The notes under the pieces are model-generated. The model was given only the letters and a program-made list of their open reading frames with translations, was not told the DNA's origin and did not search any database. The translations under genes and the position numbers were made by a program. A stretch of 64,000 nucleotides of DNA from Corynebacterium silvaticum (GTDB taxonomy: Bacteria; Actinomycetota; Actinomycetes; Mycobacteriales; Mycobacteriaceae): positions 186,001 to 250,000 of the forward strand of contig NZ_SDQO02000003.1 of assembly GCF_004382825.2 (NCBI RefSeq), in the 5' to 3' direction. Below, in pieces: positions 39,333 through 48,723 of this stretch (the stretch's first letter is position 1; every line of letters begins with the position of its first letter).

Positions 39333-40919
39333 ATGACATCGACATTAGTGCGGCTACACCGCAAACTACACTCGCGCCTTTTTAAGAAAAATCCCACGGC
39401 CATCATGATGCTCATCCTGGTCAGCATCTACGCTCTCGGCGGATTGGCAGGCACCTCCCTCCTCCTAGTCGTAGCAATCGAAGCCCAAAGCTGGAGCGCC
39501 CTACCGCTCATCCTCGGGATAGGATGCCTAGGCTATTTAGTGATCGAATCGGCCATCCCGAGCGGCGAAAACCAGATCGACGTGCGCACGCTAGCCTCTC
39601 CCCTCGAGGCAAAGCAGATCCTGCCGGCGCTCGCCATTATCCCCTTGCTCACCTCCCGAGGTGTCCTCGCATTAATCTGCGCTGTGGTGACGGCGGTCGT
39701 CGGCACGCTTATGCTTCCGGGAGCATGGGGACTGCTATGGAGCGTCGCGACGCTCATCAATACCGCCGCAGCCATCCTCCTCCTAGCCGAACTACTCAAG
39801 GCGGCAATCAGCGGAGCCAGTCGCGCCAATAACGATAAGAAAAACATGATAGGCGTGGTTGTGGTATTGCTCATTATCCTGGGGTTCAACCAAATACGCT
39901 GGGACAATGTCTCCCCGGAGACTCTATCCCCTGCCGGAGAAGTTCTCGGCTGGCTTCCCATCGCATCCGCCGGAGGCGCTGTTGCCTCACTGCTTGCTGG
40001 ATCTGCGTGGTGGATCGTCGCAGCAAAAATTCTGATCACCGTGGCAACATTTGCGGTAGGAATACTGAGTTGGAAGGCACTGGTTTCCGGACATCTCAAG
40101 AACCCCAACGGCACCTCACAGGCCTCAGCAAAACCCGCCAAGGCCAAAAAGGATAAGGGGCAGCAGACCCTGCTTGTGCCCGGCGCGCCCCACACCGCCG
40201 GCGGATACATCTACTCCCGCGCAATTCGGTACTACCGACGCGACAGCCGACTCCTCGGGACGCTCATCATACTTCCGGTCATGATCGCTTTCTTCCTCTT
40301 CAAGGCCCTGACCGGCCAGCCTGAGTTGCTCTACATATCCATTTTTATCCTCGCTTTACTGTGCGGCATGTCCGCAGCCAATGATTTTGGTTACGACGGC
40401 TCCGGCATTTGGTCGATTATTGTCTCCGGAACACCCGTCAAAACATGGATACGCGCACGCCACCTCGCAGCCATTACCCCACCAATGATTTTCTACATCT
40501 TTACTGCGGTTTTGAGCCTTATCCTCGCCCCGGATACACCACTCGCATTACTTGCTTTCATTGCCAGCCTGGGCGCATTCCTTAGCTCGGCAGCGATCGG
40601 ACTGCTTTTCACCTCTTTCAACGCATTCCCCACAGCCCCTCCCGGCACCAACCCATGGACCGATAAATCCGGCTACTCAGGTGCCGCCATGCTCAGCAGC
40701 TTCGGCTCCCTGATAGGCGTGTGGTTCCCGCTAGCACCTGGCGCGATTCCGCTGTTCATCGGATACCTCAACTCCTCCCAGACACTCATGATTATCGGGG
40801 CGATTCTCGTCATTGCCGTCCCGGCAGCCGTCTACTATGCAGTGCAGGTGCTGTGCATTAGACGCGTAGAGAAGAACATTCCAGAGCTATTTAACAAAGT
40901 CGTACACTGGGTGAGCTAA
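39333..40919 (+). CDS. multi-helix ABC transporter permease
   Basis: Predicted 528-residue membrane protein with roughly twelve helices, grouped in two blocks around a basic linker (KPAKAKKDKGQ, near residue 270). It starts five bases after the ATPase stop. Large permeases of this type work with a single ATPase in actinobacterial exporters. The substrate is unknown. The gene is intact, but its ATPase is frameshifted. Confidence 0.86.
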   Translation: MTSTLVRLHRKLHSRLFKKNPTAIMMLILVSIYALGGLAGTSLLLVVAIEAQSWSALPLILGIGCLGYLVIESAIPSGENQIDVRTLASPLEAKQILPALAIIPLLTSRGVLALICAVVTAVVGTLMLPGAWGLLWSVATLINTAAAILLLAELLKAAISGASRANNDKKNMIGVVVVLLIILGFNQIRWDNVSPETLSPAGEVLGWLPIASAGGAVASLLAGSAWWIVAAKILITVATFAVGILSWKALVSGHLKNPNGTSQASAKPAKAKKDKGQQTLLVPGAPHTAGGYIYSRAIRYYRRDSRLLGTLIILPVMIAFFLFKALTGQPELLYISIFILALLCGMSAANDFGYDGSGIWSIIVSGTPVKTWIRARHLAAITPPMIFYIFTAVLSLILAPDTPLALLAFIASLGAFLSSAAIGLLFTSFNAFPTAPPGTNPWTDKSGYSGAAMLSSFGSLIGVWFPLAPGAIPLFIGYLNSSQTLMIIGAILVIAVPAAVYYAVQVLCIRRVEKNIPELFNKVVHWVS

Positions 40920-40936
40920 ACACCCAATCCCCCCAA

Positions 40937-40963
40937 GGCTGTTGCTCATTGCGAGTAGCAGCC
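40937..40963 (+). terminator. terminator of ABC permease gene
   Basis: GGCTGTTGCTC and GAGTAGCAGCC pair over 11 positions, two of them G-U, with a 5-base loop. TTTCTTC follows on the plus strand, 17 bases after the permease stop. Confidence 0.8.
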
Positions 40964-41120
40964 TTTCTTCATGCTCGCACAAACATGAAATTGTCCTTTG
41001 TCCCACAAAGCTATATATTTACTCCGTTCACAGCGAACGCTAAGTTAACCATTCCCTGTGGCACTGTATAGCGCTCGCGTGTTTTTTATTCACATCCCCA
41101 TAATTTCTCGGAAGGCCCTC

Positions 41121-41960
41121 GTGAAAAAACTCATCGCCCCCATGCTGACCTGTGCAATCATCAGCTCCGTCTTTGTTCCTCCTGTCGCTCAAGCACAGGA
41201 GGAACATCTGGAAGACATTCTACTCTCCGGGGAAGAGCTGGACACCGAACGCAAAGAGCTGCAGGAAAAGATCGAAGAGCTACTTAAGAAAGAATCCACA
41301 GATAAGAGCGAATCTAATGAGCTCCTTTCCAAACTTTCAAAACTCGTTGACAGGTACCAGAAATTTGGAAGCACCTACGAGGCGTACACCGAAACACTTT
41401 CAAAAGACATCGAAGACTACCGCACCGAGGTAGAGGCCCAGCAAAGCCGACTCGACGGGTATCACCGGGTAATTCCTAGCTTTGAAGCTGATTACAAGGA
41501 GGTCGCCGACGAGCGCGATCTGGCACAAAAGCCCGCTAATGAACTTGAGGTCGCACTACTAGAGGCCGAGGAAAAGCTAGAGGCAGCAGAAACCAAAAAC
41601 CAAGCCCTCCAAACTCAACGCCAAGAGATTTCTGACCTCATCGACAAGGTTCAAAGCTTAGGAACCACCCCAGATGAGGCGCTAAAGGAAATCAAGGCCA
41701 AGTTCCAGGAGACCAACTATCTCCAGGAAGGCTTTGCCAACAAACTGTAAAAGCTCACAGGAGAGAAAGATCAACTAGCCAAAGAAGCTAAGCGACTTCA
41801 GGGCCGCACCGAAACCCTCACCACCGAGAATAATTCCCTCCGCACCAATTTGGGGATTTTCAAGGCACTCACAGGACTCTTCGGAGCACTTTCCGCAATC
41901 GCAGCAACCGTTGGACTAGGAGCATTCCTCAAACCATTCATCGATCGTTTCGTTCGATAG
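41121..41960 (+). pseudogene. secreted coiled-coil protein, paralogue 1, with in-frame stop
   Basis: The reconstructed product is about 279 residues. The GTG at 41121 (GGAAGG upstream) starts a signal peptide ending near AQAQ. A long coiled coil (about residues 30-245) leads to a C-terminal hydrophobic segment GALSAIAATVGLGAFLKP and a short aromatic-basic end (FIDRFVR). A TAA at 41748-41750 interrupts the same frame; sequence after it continues KLTGEKDQLAKEAKRLQ without a shift. The truncated form would be secreted without its membrane end. The intact paralogue is at 42287-43231. Confidence 0.82.
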
Positions 41961-41972
41961 AGCACTTCACAC

Positions 41973-42015
41973 AAGCCCGCTAGCTAAGAGGCACACCCTC
42001 ACAGCTAGCGGGCTT
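41973..42015 (+). terminator. terminator after coiled-coil paralogue 1
   Basis: Perfect 13-bp arms AAGCCCGCTAGCT (41973-41985) and AGCTAGCGGGCTT (42003-42015), followed by CATTGCTTTTT. Confidence 0.88.
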
Positions 42016-42286
42016 CATTGCTTTTTATAAGAAAAATCCCTCTGGACGGGACATATCAAAGAAATACCTAATACCTATCTCCCCTAGCTAAGAGATATAT
42101 TTTCAATTATCACAGCTAAAACTTAACAAAGTTTTTCATATTTTGAATATAAATATACTGTGCAGCACTTTTGATATATTAGAAATGCTAATTTAATCTC
42201 TACAAAGTCGCCGTCGAAACACAGCATTTTCACATATTTACGTAAGGTCACGGCGGAAATCCCCACCGAAAGGCTATACCCTCATC

Positions 42287-43231
42287 ATGAAGAAGCTGCT
42301 GTCTTCTGCCCTCACCTGCGCTATCGCGGGTTCCCTCCTGGTTGCACCTGCTGCGCATGCAGATGACCAAAAAGATAGTACCCAGGTGCTACTTCGCATC
42401 GCCGAATCCACCAAAGGCAGTTTCAATCCCGAGACAAATAAATGGAGCTGTGTAAGCGAAGGGGAATATATTCCCCTCACCGAACCAAACTCTCGGGTAA
42501 CTCTTACCGGATCAGGTCCGTGCACCCGCGAGGAGTACGAGACCTTACTTGATACAGCCCTCGATCACCTACAGGAAACAATCGATCAGATCGGCGATTT
42601 TGCCCAGCAAATTAACAATTTGGAAAAGAAGTTACAGGGCAGTGAGCAGGAAGTAGATCACCTCCACAAAAACCTGACAAACTCCCGCAACGAGCTGGAC
42701 GCCACAAAATGGGAAAACCGCAAGCTATTAAACGCACTTGAGGGCAGCGAACAAGAGGTTGAGCATCTCCACAAGAACCTAAAGATTTCTCGTGATGATC
42801 TTAATGCCACAAAGCAGAAGAATCGCGAGCTTACTGCCGAAGTGAAAAAAGCCGAAGAAGCTATTGAAGAACTCGAAGCAAAGAACGTACTCACCGAAGC
42901 CAACCTAAAGAAGGTCAAAGCCGAGTTTGAGCAGGCAAAAACTAAACTAGCTGAGACAGAAGCTAAGGCAAAGGCCCTCTCCGATCGAGTAAACCAGCTC
43001 GAAGAAGAGGTCAAAAACCTCAAGGCCCGCAACGCCGAGCTTCAGCAGAAGAACGACGATCTTACTTCTAAAATCGATTCCCTCAACGATGAGAATGATT
43101 CCCTGAACAATGATCTCAGCACCTCTCTCGGTCTGAACATCTTCTTTGGAGTTCTCTCTGCTATCGCTGCGATTATCGGTATCGGCAGCTTCCTCAAGCC
43201 AGTCTTTGAGAAGTTCTTCCACCGTCGCTAA
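42287..43231 (+). CDS. secreted coiled-coil protein, paralogue 2
   Basis: Predicted 314-residue protein. A signal peptide ends near AHAD (residue 26). Residues 30-80 are a small domain with two cysteines (Cys55 and Cys79). A coiled coil spans about 95-275 and includes two 35-residue repeats (starting at 118 and 153: GSEQEV-x-HLHKNL). A hydrophobic segment (about 280-303) precedes the end FLKPVFEKFFHRR. It is probably anchored by this C-terminus and extends from the membrane or mycomembrane as a rod. The paralogue just upstream is broken. Confidence 0.87.
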   Translation: MKKLLSSALTCAIAGSLLVAPAAHADDQKDSTQVLLRIAESTKGSFNPETNKWSCVSEGEYIPLTEPNSRVTLTGSGPCTREEYETLLDTALDHLQETIDQIGDFAQQINNLEKKLQGSEQEVDHLHKNLTNSRNELDATKWENRKLLNALEGSEQEVEHLHKNLKISRDDLNATKQKNRELTAEVKKAEEAIEELEAKNVLTEANLKKVKAEFEQAKTKLAETEAKAKALSDRVNQLEEEVKNLKARNAELQQKNDDLTSKIDSLNDENDSLNNDLSTSLGLNIFFGVLSAIAAIIGIGSFLKPVFEKFFHRR

Positions 43232-43254
43232 ATCTTTCAAAGATTCGCACACGT

Positions 43255-43296
43255 AAAGGGTGGTCTTCACGTTCATGAGCGTGAAGACCACCCTTT
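43255..43296 (+). terminator. terminator after coiled-coil paralogue 2
   Basis: Perfect 17-bp arms, AAAGGGTGGTCTTCACG (43255-43271) and its complement (43280-43296), followed by GAGTTTTCTT. Confidence 0.9.
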
Positions 43297-43366
43297 GAGT
43301 TTTCTTCAGCAACAGGCACCAAAGAATCAAGCCATATAAAGCAACTAACTAGTCCCTCCCAAACAC

Positions 43367-43401
43367 GGAAAGCCCGGTCACATCCACTGACCGGGCTTTC
43401 C
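43367..43401 (-). terminator. gltS terminator
   Basis: Perfect 14-bp arms GGAAAGCCCGGTCA (43367-43380) and TGACCGGGCTTTCC (43388-43401) with a 7-base loop. It lies about 50 bases past the gltS stop. The T-run on the minus side is weak. Confidence 0.75.
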
Positions 43402-43452
43402 CTTACCCTTTACGTATTACGCCAAAGGGTGGGCGTCGAGAAGCTAGGAATC

Positions 43453-44802
43453 CTAGCTCACAGGCGCGGGGTTAGGTTCCTCGGTGCGCTTGGGCAGCCA
43501 GCCGGAAAAGACCGGGATAGCCAGGATCGCCACGGCGAGCACCAGCGCAAATCCGCCCAGGCCAAACGCGAACCCGGAGAGGATCGCAATCGGCGCGAGG
43601 ATGGTCATGCCGATCTCAAACGGCGCAAATCCCACATAAGCCACACCGTATTCATTGAGTGTTCCCGATTTCAGGTCAGGATCGACGATCTTGAGCAGCG
43701 CGATGCCGGTAGCCACAGCAGCGGTTGCCCAACCCCAGCTGAACACGCCGCGCTCAAGCCAAGACTCGCCGAAGAAGACCGGGGACATAACAAAGAAGAA
43801 GAAAACGCAGTAAACAATGCCAGCGATAAAGAGAATGATGAGCGGCACAAGGTAGCTTGCCACTGCCGACGGCACGATGGATGCGATACCAAAGGCGATC
43901 AGGAAGTCAGTCGCACCGCCCGAGACCGTCTTGACCGTCTGCTGATCCAGGTAACGCGGACGACGAATGACCTTGAGGAAGACCACGCCACAGATACCGG
44001 CAACAAAGGACAATGCGAACAGCGGGATGGAGATATTAGGGAAGAAGCTCTTAACGCCCTGCTGCGCAAGGTAAGCAAAGAGCACCGTCACAGAGATAAA
44101 GCCGATGTGCAGGGTCAGTGGCTCGATAGAGGAAGGGTTGGTTGTCGCGCGTCCGATGGAAGGCTGCTTTTCCACGTCCTCAATGTGACCACTGCGCAAT
44201 TCCCACGGCAGTTCTTTAGGCAGTGTGTTGGTGCGACCAGTACGGATGCCCCAGTTGGCAAAGATGATTCCGCCGATGATCGCAGCAAGGGTGCCCACCG
44301 TTGCGGAGGTGAAGCCTAACGACGACGCAGCCTCCGCGCCGATGCTGTCCAGAGAGCCGCCCACTGCAGCCGCGGTGCCAAAGCCGCCGACAAAGCCGAC
44401 CGGAAGCATCATGCCAAACCAGTCTTCAGTGCCAAAGAATGGCTTGAATACAAACAGGCCAAGAAGAATGAACAGACCCCACTGGCCCAGGAACATGCCG
44501 GTGGAGTACGACCACATGTTGCGGGCTTTCGAGGCATCGCGCGCGTCAAAGGTCATGGAATACGGCATCGCGGCGAAGACGATAGCGATCAGCAGAGTGG
44601 AGTAATCGCCCAAGCGATCCGAAAACTTCAGTATGCCTAGAACCTCAGGGCCAAGAAGCAAGCCAAGCAGACCAGCGGTGATAGGGGCCGGGATGAGAAG
44701 GTGACGGAACCATGCAAAATGCCTTCGCATAAACGTGCCAACGATCATCAAGATCGAGATAAACCCGACGTCTGTAAGCAAGCTATATGGCGTGTAGTCC
44801 AT
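43453..44802 (-). CDS. gltS: GltS-type sodium/glutamate symporter
   Basis: Predicted 449-residue membrane protein with about twelve helices. The two inverted reentrant-loop regions are recognisable: PVGFVGGFGTAAAVGG in the first half and VFSWGWATAAVATGIALL in the second. The LLIPAPITAGLLGLLLGP start also fits the GltS family. It should import glutamate or a related acid with sodium. The ATG has AAAAGGA upstream. It is intact. Confidence 0.85.
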   Translation of the reverse strand: MDYTPYSLLTDVGFISILMIVGTFMRRHFAWFRHLLIPAPITAGLLGLLLGPEVLGILKFSDRLGDYSTLLIAIVFAAMPYSMTFDARDASKARNMWSYSTGMFLGQWGLFILLGLFVFKPFFGTEDWFGMMLPVGFVGGFGTAAAVGGSLDSIGAEAASSLGFTSATVGTLAAIIGGIIFANWGIRTGRTNTLPKELPWELRSGHIEDVEKQPSIGRATTNPSSIEPLTLHIGFISVTVLFAYLAQQGVKSFFPNISIPLFALSFVAGICGVVFLKVIRRPRYLDQQTVKTVSGGATDFLIAFGIASIVPSAVASYLVPLIILFIAGIVYCVFFFFVMSPVFFGESWLERGVFSWGWATAAVATGIALLKIVDPDLKSGTLNEYGVAYVGFAPFEIGMTILAPIAILSGFAFGLGGFALVLAVAILAIPVFSGWLPKRTEEPNPAPVS

Positions 44803-45626
44803 GGTTGTCCTTTTCTGTCTTTCCGCTTGTGATGCAGGCTTTTAGAGGGAGCCTCTCTTCGGCGCAGGTCATAGAAGTTACGTATTGAGTTCTCCATTCC
44901 CTTAGCACAAAGATCCAACAGAGGGCACACGGGACCTACAAACTTGGCAGGATTAACCATGAGACCGCTACTCAACCATGCTTCATGCAAAGGGTGTGGC
45001 GATGATTTTACTTTCCAAACTCTAGTAAGAAGGGTCACAAGAAAGAAAACGTGGCCTTGAACACTATGTTTTCTTTCACATCGCCGGGCTCTCACATCAC
45101 GGAAGGGCTCCATAATTCTCCCCTATCCGAGCCTAAAACCATGCATACAAGGCATATTTCCCCATATCCCATGCCGTGAAAACTCTAAGAAATATCCAGG
45201 TTGCTCCCGGCGATAGGGTGCCCCCTCCTTCAACCCACGTGGCCCGAAAATCCCACATATAACACAACATCGGCCCAATCTCCGCCAAGCACGGACAGGT
45301 CCACAACTACCCAACATCACCACTGCAAAAGTTGCCCAAAATAACAGCTCGCCAGCATTCTTCCCTCCCCAGCGTTCGACGTTCAACTAGGAAACAAGTC
45401 ACAAAAAAGTTTGCACTAGTGTCAAAAAATGCCTAAGAACTGCAATTACTCTAAATGCACTATATTTTCAATATTTTGACAGGTAGAAAATGCCAAAAAG
45501 CCCTTGACCTGGGGAACTCTTATGTATATTTTTCTTTGATGTTACTTAGTCAACATTAGTAAGCAACTCAACTTTTATATTTTCGGCTGCTGATCATCCG
45601 ATCACGGCTTAAGGAGAATCTCTAAG
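44803..45626. other. 824-bp intergenic region, no convincing gene
   Basis: Two open frames on the minus strand (44748-45113 and 45123-45386) have gene-unlike composition and I do not accept them. The last 200 bases are AT-rich. A possible promoter for the next gene is TTGACC (45504-45509) with TATATT or TATTTT 15-17 bases downstream. I see no repeats or RNA structures worth naming. Confidence 0.5.
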
Positions 45627-46334
45627 TTGAATATCGATTCAATACATCCGAATATTTCCCACAGGGTGGCTATCCCCAAGATCTACCGTCTTGTCATCTC
45701 AGCTGCCATCGGCGTCCTCAGCGGACTCATCATCCCGGAAGAAGCAACGGCGCGCCCCACCGCAGAACATCCGTCGCAAAGCGATGGTCTTAACGACCTC
45801 AAGGATTCCTCCCACTATTTACCCAAATTAACGCGACCGCCAGTCACTACAGAACAACAACTTCATCGGAAAGACCTGCAAGCAGCCACCTGGTCAAAAG
45901 TCATGGTCGCTCCAGGAAAATCCAAGACCATCCCGATTAAAGAAGTCTTCTTTGACTCCCCGATCTGCACCATGATCACGGACGCCGACAACACCGAACC
46001 CATTTGGGTCACCCACGAACCCAGCACGGCACGATTTTCTGAAATATTCCGGGTCCACGTGCCCACCACCGCACATCTAGGAGACACGCACTCCGTTCTG
46101 GTGTATCAATGCGGCACAGAAACGTACGACAATACTTTTACCTTTGAGATCACCGTCGCCGAATTCGACCAAGACGTCACCGACATGACGCACCAGGCAA
46201 GTTCATTCTCTACTCGGCCGGAAACTTCCACGTATTACGACAACAGCAACCTACTATGGTTGTCCCTCGCCGTCGTTCCACTGATAGCTATCCTGTGTGC
46301 AATCGCATTCTGGTCGCTTACCATGCCTTCTTAA
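45627..46334 (+). CDS. membrane-anchored exported protein, unknown function
   Basis: Predicted 235-residue protein. An N-terminal helix (about 20-38) may be a signal sequence or anchor, with cleavage possible near EEATA. The extracytoplasmic part is beta-rich with two cysteines (about 114 and 168) that could form a disulfide. A C-terminal helix (about 212-232) ends the chain. The TTG at 45627 follows AAGGAG by ten bases. I do not recognise the fold; two-ended anchoring suggests an envelope role. Confidence 0.75.
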   Translation: MNIDSIHPNISHRVAIPKIYRLVISAAIGVLSGLIIPEEATARPTAEHPSQSDGLNDLKDSSHYLPKLTRPPVTTEQQLHRKDLQAATWSKVMVAPGKSKTIPIKEVFFDSPICTMITDADNTEPIWVTHEPSTARFSEIFRVHVPTTAHLGDTHSVLVYQCGTETYDNTFTFEITVAEFDQDVTDMTHQASSFSTRPETSTYYDNSNLLWLSLAVVPLIAILCAIAFWSLTMPS

Positions 46335-46501
46335 CGCATCGGTCTGTTGTACCTTATGCTTTAGCATCTGCCGATTGCTCTATCCGGAGCCAGAGGAAAC
46401 AGCTCCTAAAGCATAGTGCGACGGAGAAACACGCCCCCGCTTCCAAGCAACTTTTTAGCTGACACATACCAAATAGCGTTCGCTTAGTTTAAGCTGGGTC
46501 C

Positions 46502-47632
46502 ATGCTAGATCACAGATCTATCACGGAGCTTCTCCTTGAAAATAAAGACGCGTTCCATGCGCAGGTATTTGCCAACTTCTATCACAGCAATCCCTACGCG
46601 CGCGCCACAATTGCCCCCAGTGAGCAGCTTACCCCTGCGGTCATCTCGCTCATCAGCGGATTAGAAAGCGACGGAAAAATATCCGACGCAGTCAAGCAGA
46701 AGTTCCTTGAACACACGAAGCTACTCGACGCCCGCGGCTTCCATCACTACACAGCCCTGGCTAGTGCGGTTCGGAGTGCGCTGCAAACCATCTGCGCCGA
46801 CTCCCACTTTGACAAGGTCCTCGCAGCTGAACAAGCCATCACGTCGCTCGCAGCCGACCTCAACAAGGCAAGCAACCCCCGCGAGCCCATCGGGGCCTCA
46901 GTGGTGGAGGTGGAGCGTCGCAGCCGCAGAATCTCCGTGGTACGACTCGTCGCAGAAGAGTACATCGACTACCGCCATGGCGATTTTCTACAGGTCACCA
47001 CAGAGCTGCTCAACGGACACTGGCGCTACCTCTACCCCTCCATCCCTGCCAACAAGTCCGGGCATATTGAGTTCCACATACTGCGCGATGAGCTCACTAC
47101 TCCCACGGGAGCGCTCACCACAGCGCGTGAAGGCGACCACTGGATGCTGGGATTGGGAGAAGGGCATCTGCACATCCCCGAGGACACAGACCTACTCCTC
47201 ATCACACACAGCACCGGACTTGCCAGCCTGCGGCCTATCATCCTCGATCTCATGACGCAGTCCGATCCCCCACGAGTCCATCTCTTCTTCGGCGCTGACT
47301 ACCCGGGAGAGCTTTATGAACTCGCCGGCCTATGGCAGCTAGCGGCCACCGCGCCCTGGTTATCCGTATCCCCCATCGTCAAAAACAACGCCGACGCATG
47401 GTGGGTCCAGCCCAGCAAATACTGCACTGCGCCACGAGGCCTCCACATTTTCCGTAGCGGCCAAGCAGGCGAGGTCGCAGCCAGCTACGGCACCTGGCGT
47501 GACAGATCCATCATCATTTCCGGCCCAGAAGAGGACGTGCAAGCCAGCCGCACCGCACTCATCCTGGCGGGAACGCCTTCCTACAACATCCAGACACTCA
47601 GCTTTTCCCCCAAGCCCTGGTATCTTCCCTAA
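46502..47632 (+). CDS. divergent flavohaemoprotein-like protein
   Basis: Predicted 376-residue protein with the layout of Hmp: a globin-like domain (1-125), an FAD-binding barrel (130-225) and an NAD-binding domain (230-376). The EHTKLLDARGFHHYTAL segment aligns with the proximal-histidine region of Hmp, with His71 as haem ligand. The usual FAD motif RxYS is altered to WRYLYPS. True Hmp converts nitric oxide to nitrate. The low conservation leaves the activity uncertain. Confidence 0.72.
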   Translation: MLDHRSITELLLENKDAFHAQVFANFYHSNPYARATIAPSEQLTPAVISLISGLESDGKISDAVKQKFLEHTKLLDARGFHHYTALASAVRSALQTICADSHFDKVLAAEQAITSLAADLNKASNPREPIGASVVEVERRSRRISVVRLVAEEYIDYRHGDFLQVTTELLNGHWRYLYPSIPANKSGHIEFHILRDELTTPTGALTTAREGDHWMLGLGEGHLHIPEDTDLLLITHSTGLASLRPIILDLMTQSDPPRVHLFFGADYPGELYELAGLWQLAATAPWLSVSPIVKNNADAWWVQPSKYCTAPRGLHIFRSGQAGEVAASYGTWRDRSIIISGPEEDVQASRTALILAGTPSYNIQTLSFSPKPWYLP

Positions 47633-47642
47633 CACAGAAAAG

Positions 47643-47678
47643 AACGTGGGCACCACCTATTTCGGTGATGCCCACGTT
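47643..47678. terminator. terminator between Hmp-like and CPBP genes
   Basis: Arms AACGTGGGCA (47643-47652) and TGCCCACGTT (47669-47678) extend inwards by CACC/GGTG with one mismatch. It lies between converging genes and may serve both. Confidence 0.8.
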
Positions 47679-47725
47679 GCGCTGTCTATCCCGTAGCGCT
47701 CAGGGGGTGAAAGCACACGCCGGGC

Positions 47726-48527
47726 TTAATAGAGCAGATAAAGTACTGCTAGCCCTACTACGTCGCAAATGGCATGCGCCAAGAAGAAGGTATATAGGTT
47801 TTTGTCTTTACTCCTTGTGTACAAAAAGTAAAAGATAATTCCCAGAATCAAACCAATGCCCAGAGCAGAGGCAAGGCCTTGGTAGGTATGGAAAATTGTC
47901 CGGACTACCAGTGAGAAGATAAACGCCGCGACTCGATATTTGGGTGCAACGCTCAGGAAAATCCCCAAGAAAAATATCTCTTCATAAAAACCATTTTGGA
48001 GAGAGAAAAGCACCAGGGATGCATCAATTTTTTTTCCAGCAAAGCCGCAAGGTTACTTTGCTGCACCACATCCACCGTTTGAGAAGCATCAAGAGCGTCA
48101 AGAGCAGAATCAAGAGGCTGGATAAACATCCCGATTATCGCATGATATGCATCAAAAACTAGGGCTACTCCGATAAAGAGAAGCACCGCAGCCAGGGTCG
48201 ACTTGAGCGTTATACGAATAGTCCACTGCTTAAAATTAAATCTACGCAAAACCAGGTAAATCGCCGCTATTACAAGGAAAAACAGCTGGTCAAAAAGCGC
48301 TTGATAATTGTCGCCAGTGCTAAAATCCGACGGATTAGTCTCGCCCAATACGGGGTCTTCAAGAGCAAGGAACCCTACCGTGGAAATGTAGGTGGAATAA
48401 CCAAAAAAATTACGGCTAGGATCACCAGATCCCACCATTTTAAGTGGTCTATTCGATTTCCCCCGAAGAGAAATTCTTTTATTTTCGTCTGCGCCCCTGA
48501 AGCACGCTCCTTGAAGTTTCTGGGCAT
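47726..48527 (-). pseudogene. CPBP-family intramembrane protease, two frameshifts
   Basis: The reconstructed product is about 267 residues with seven or eight helices. An ATG at 48527 opens a frame reading PRNFKERASGAQTK. An A7 run (48403-48409, plus strand) breaks the frame at VIFFGYST, and a T8 run (48028-48035) breaks it again at EKKIDASLVLF. One extra base in each restores a single protein. The CPBP motifs appear as YEEIFFLG, FHTYQG and LAHAICD; the arginine normally following the EE pair is replaced, so activity is doubtful. Family members cleave prenylated or bacteriocin-related substrates. Confidence 0.75.
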
Positions 48528-48723
48528 TAAGCTTTGCATTGGAAACAAATTCTATAGCAGCCAACTCGCTGAGAAAAATTCAGGATAGGTGCGCCAAAGA
48601 CCCCTGCGAAGAGTAGGGGAAATGCCGGAAGCTATCGCAAGCGGCCGAATTATGTAATAGTTCTTTAACAGCTTTGGGGAGAAAATTTTTAAAAGAAATC
48701 TAGCCTGCGCTAGCGTATCGACG

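Noticed and set aside
43429..44319. 296-codon frame opposite gltS
   Set aside because: Antisense shadow of a highly hydrophobic gene; no features of its own.
44748..45386. Two open frames on the minus strand upstream of gltS
   Set aside because: Composition is unlike neighbouring genes and no motif or ribosome site is visible; the first also overlaps the gltS start.
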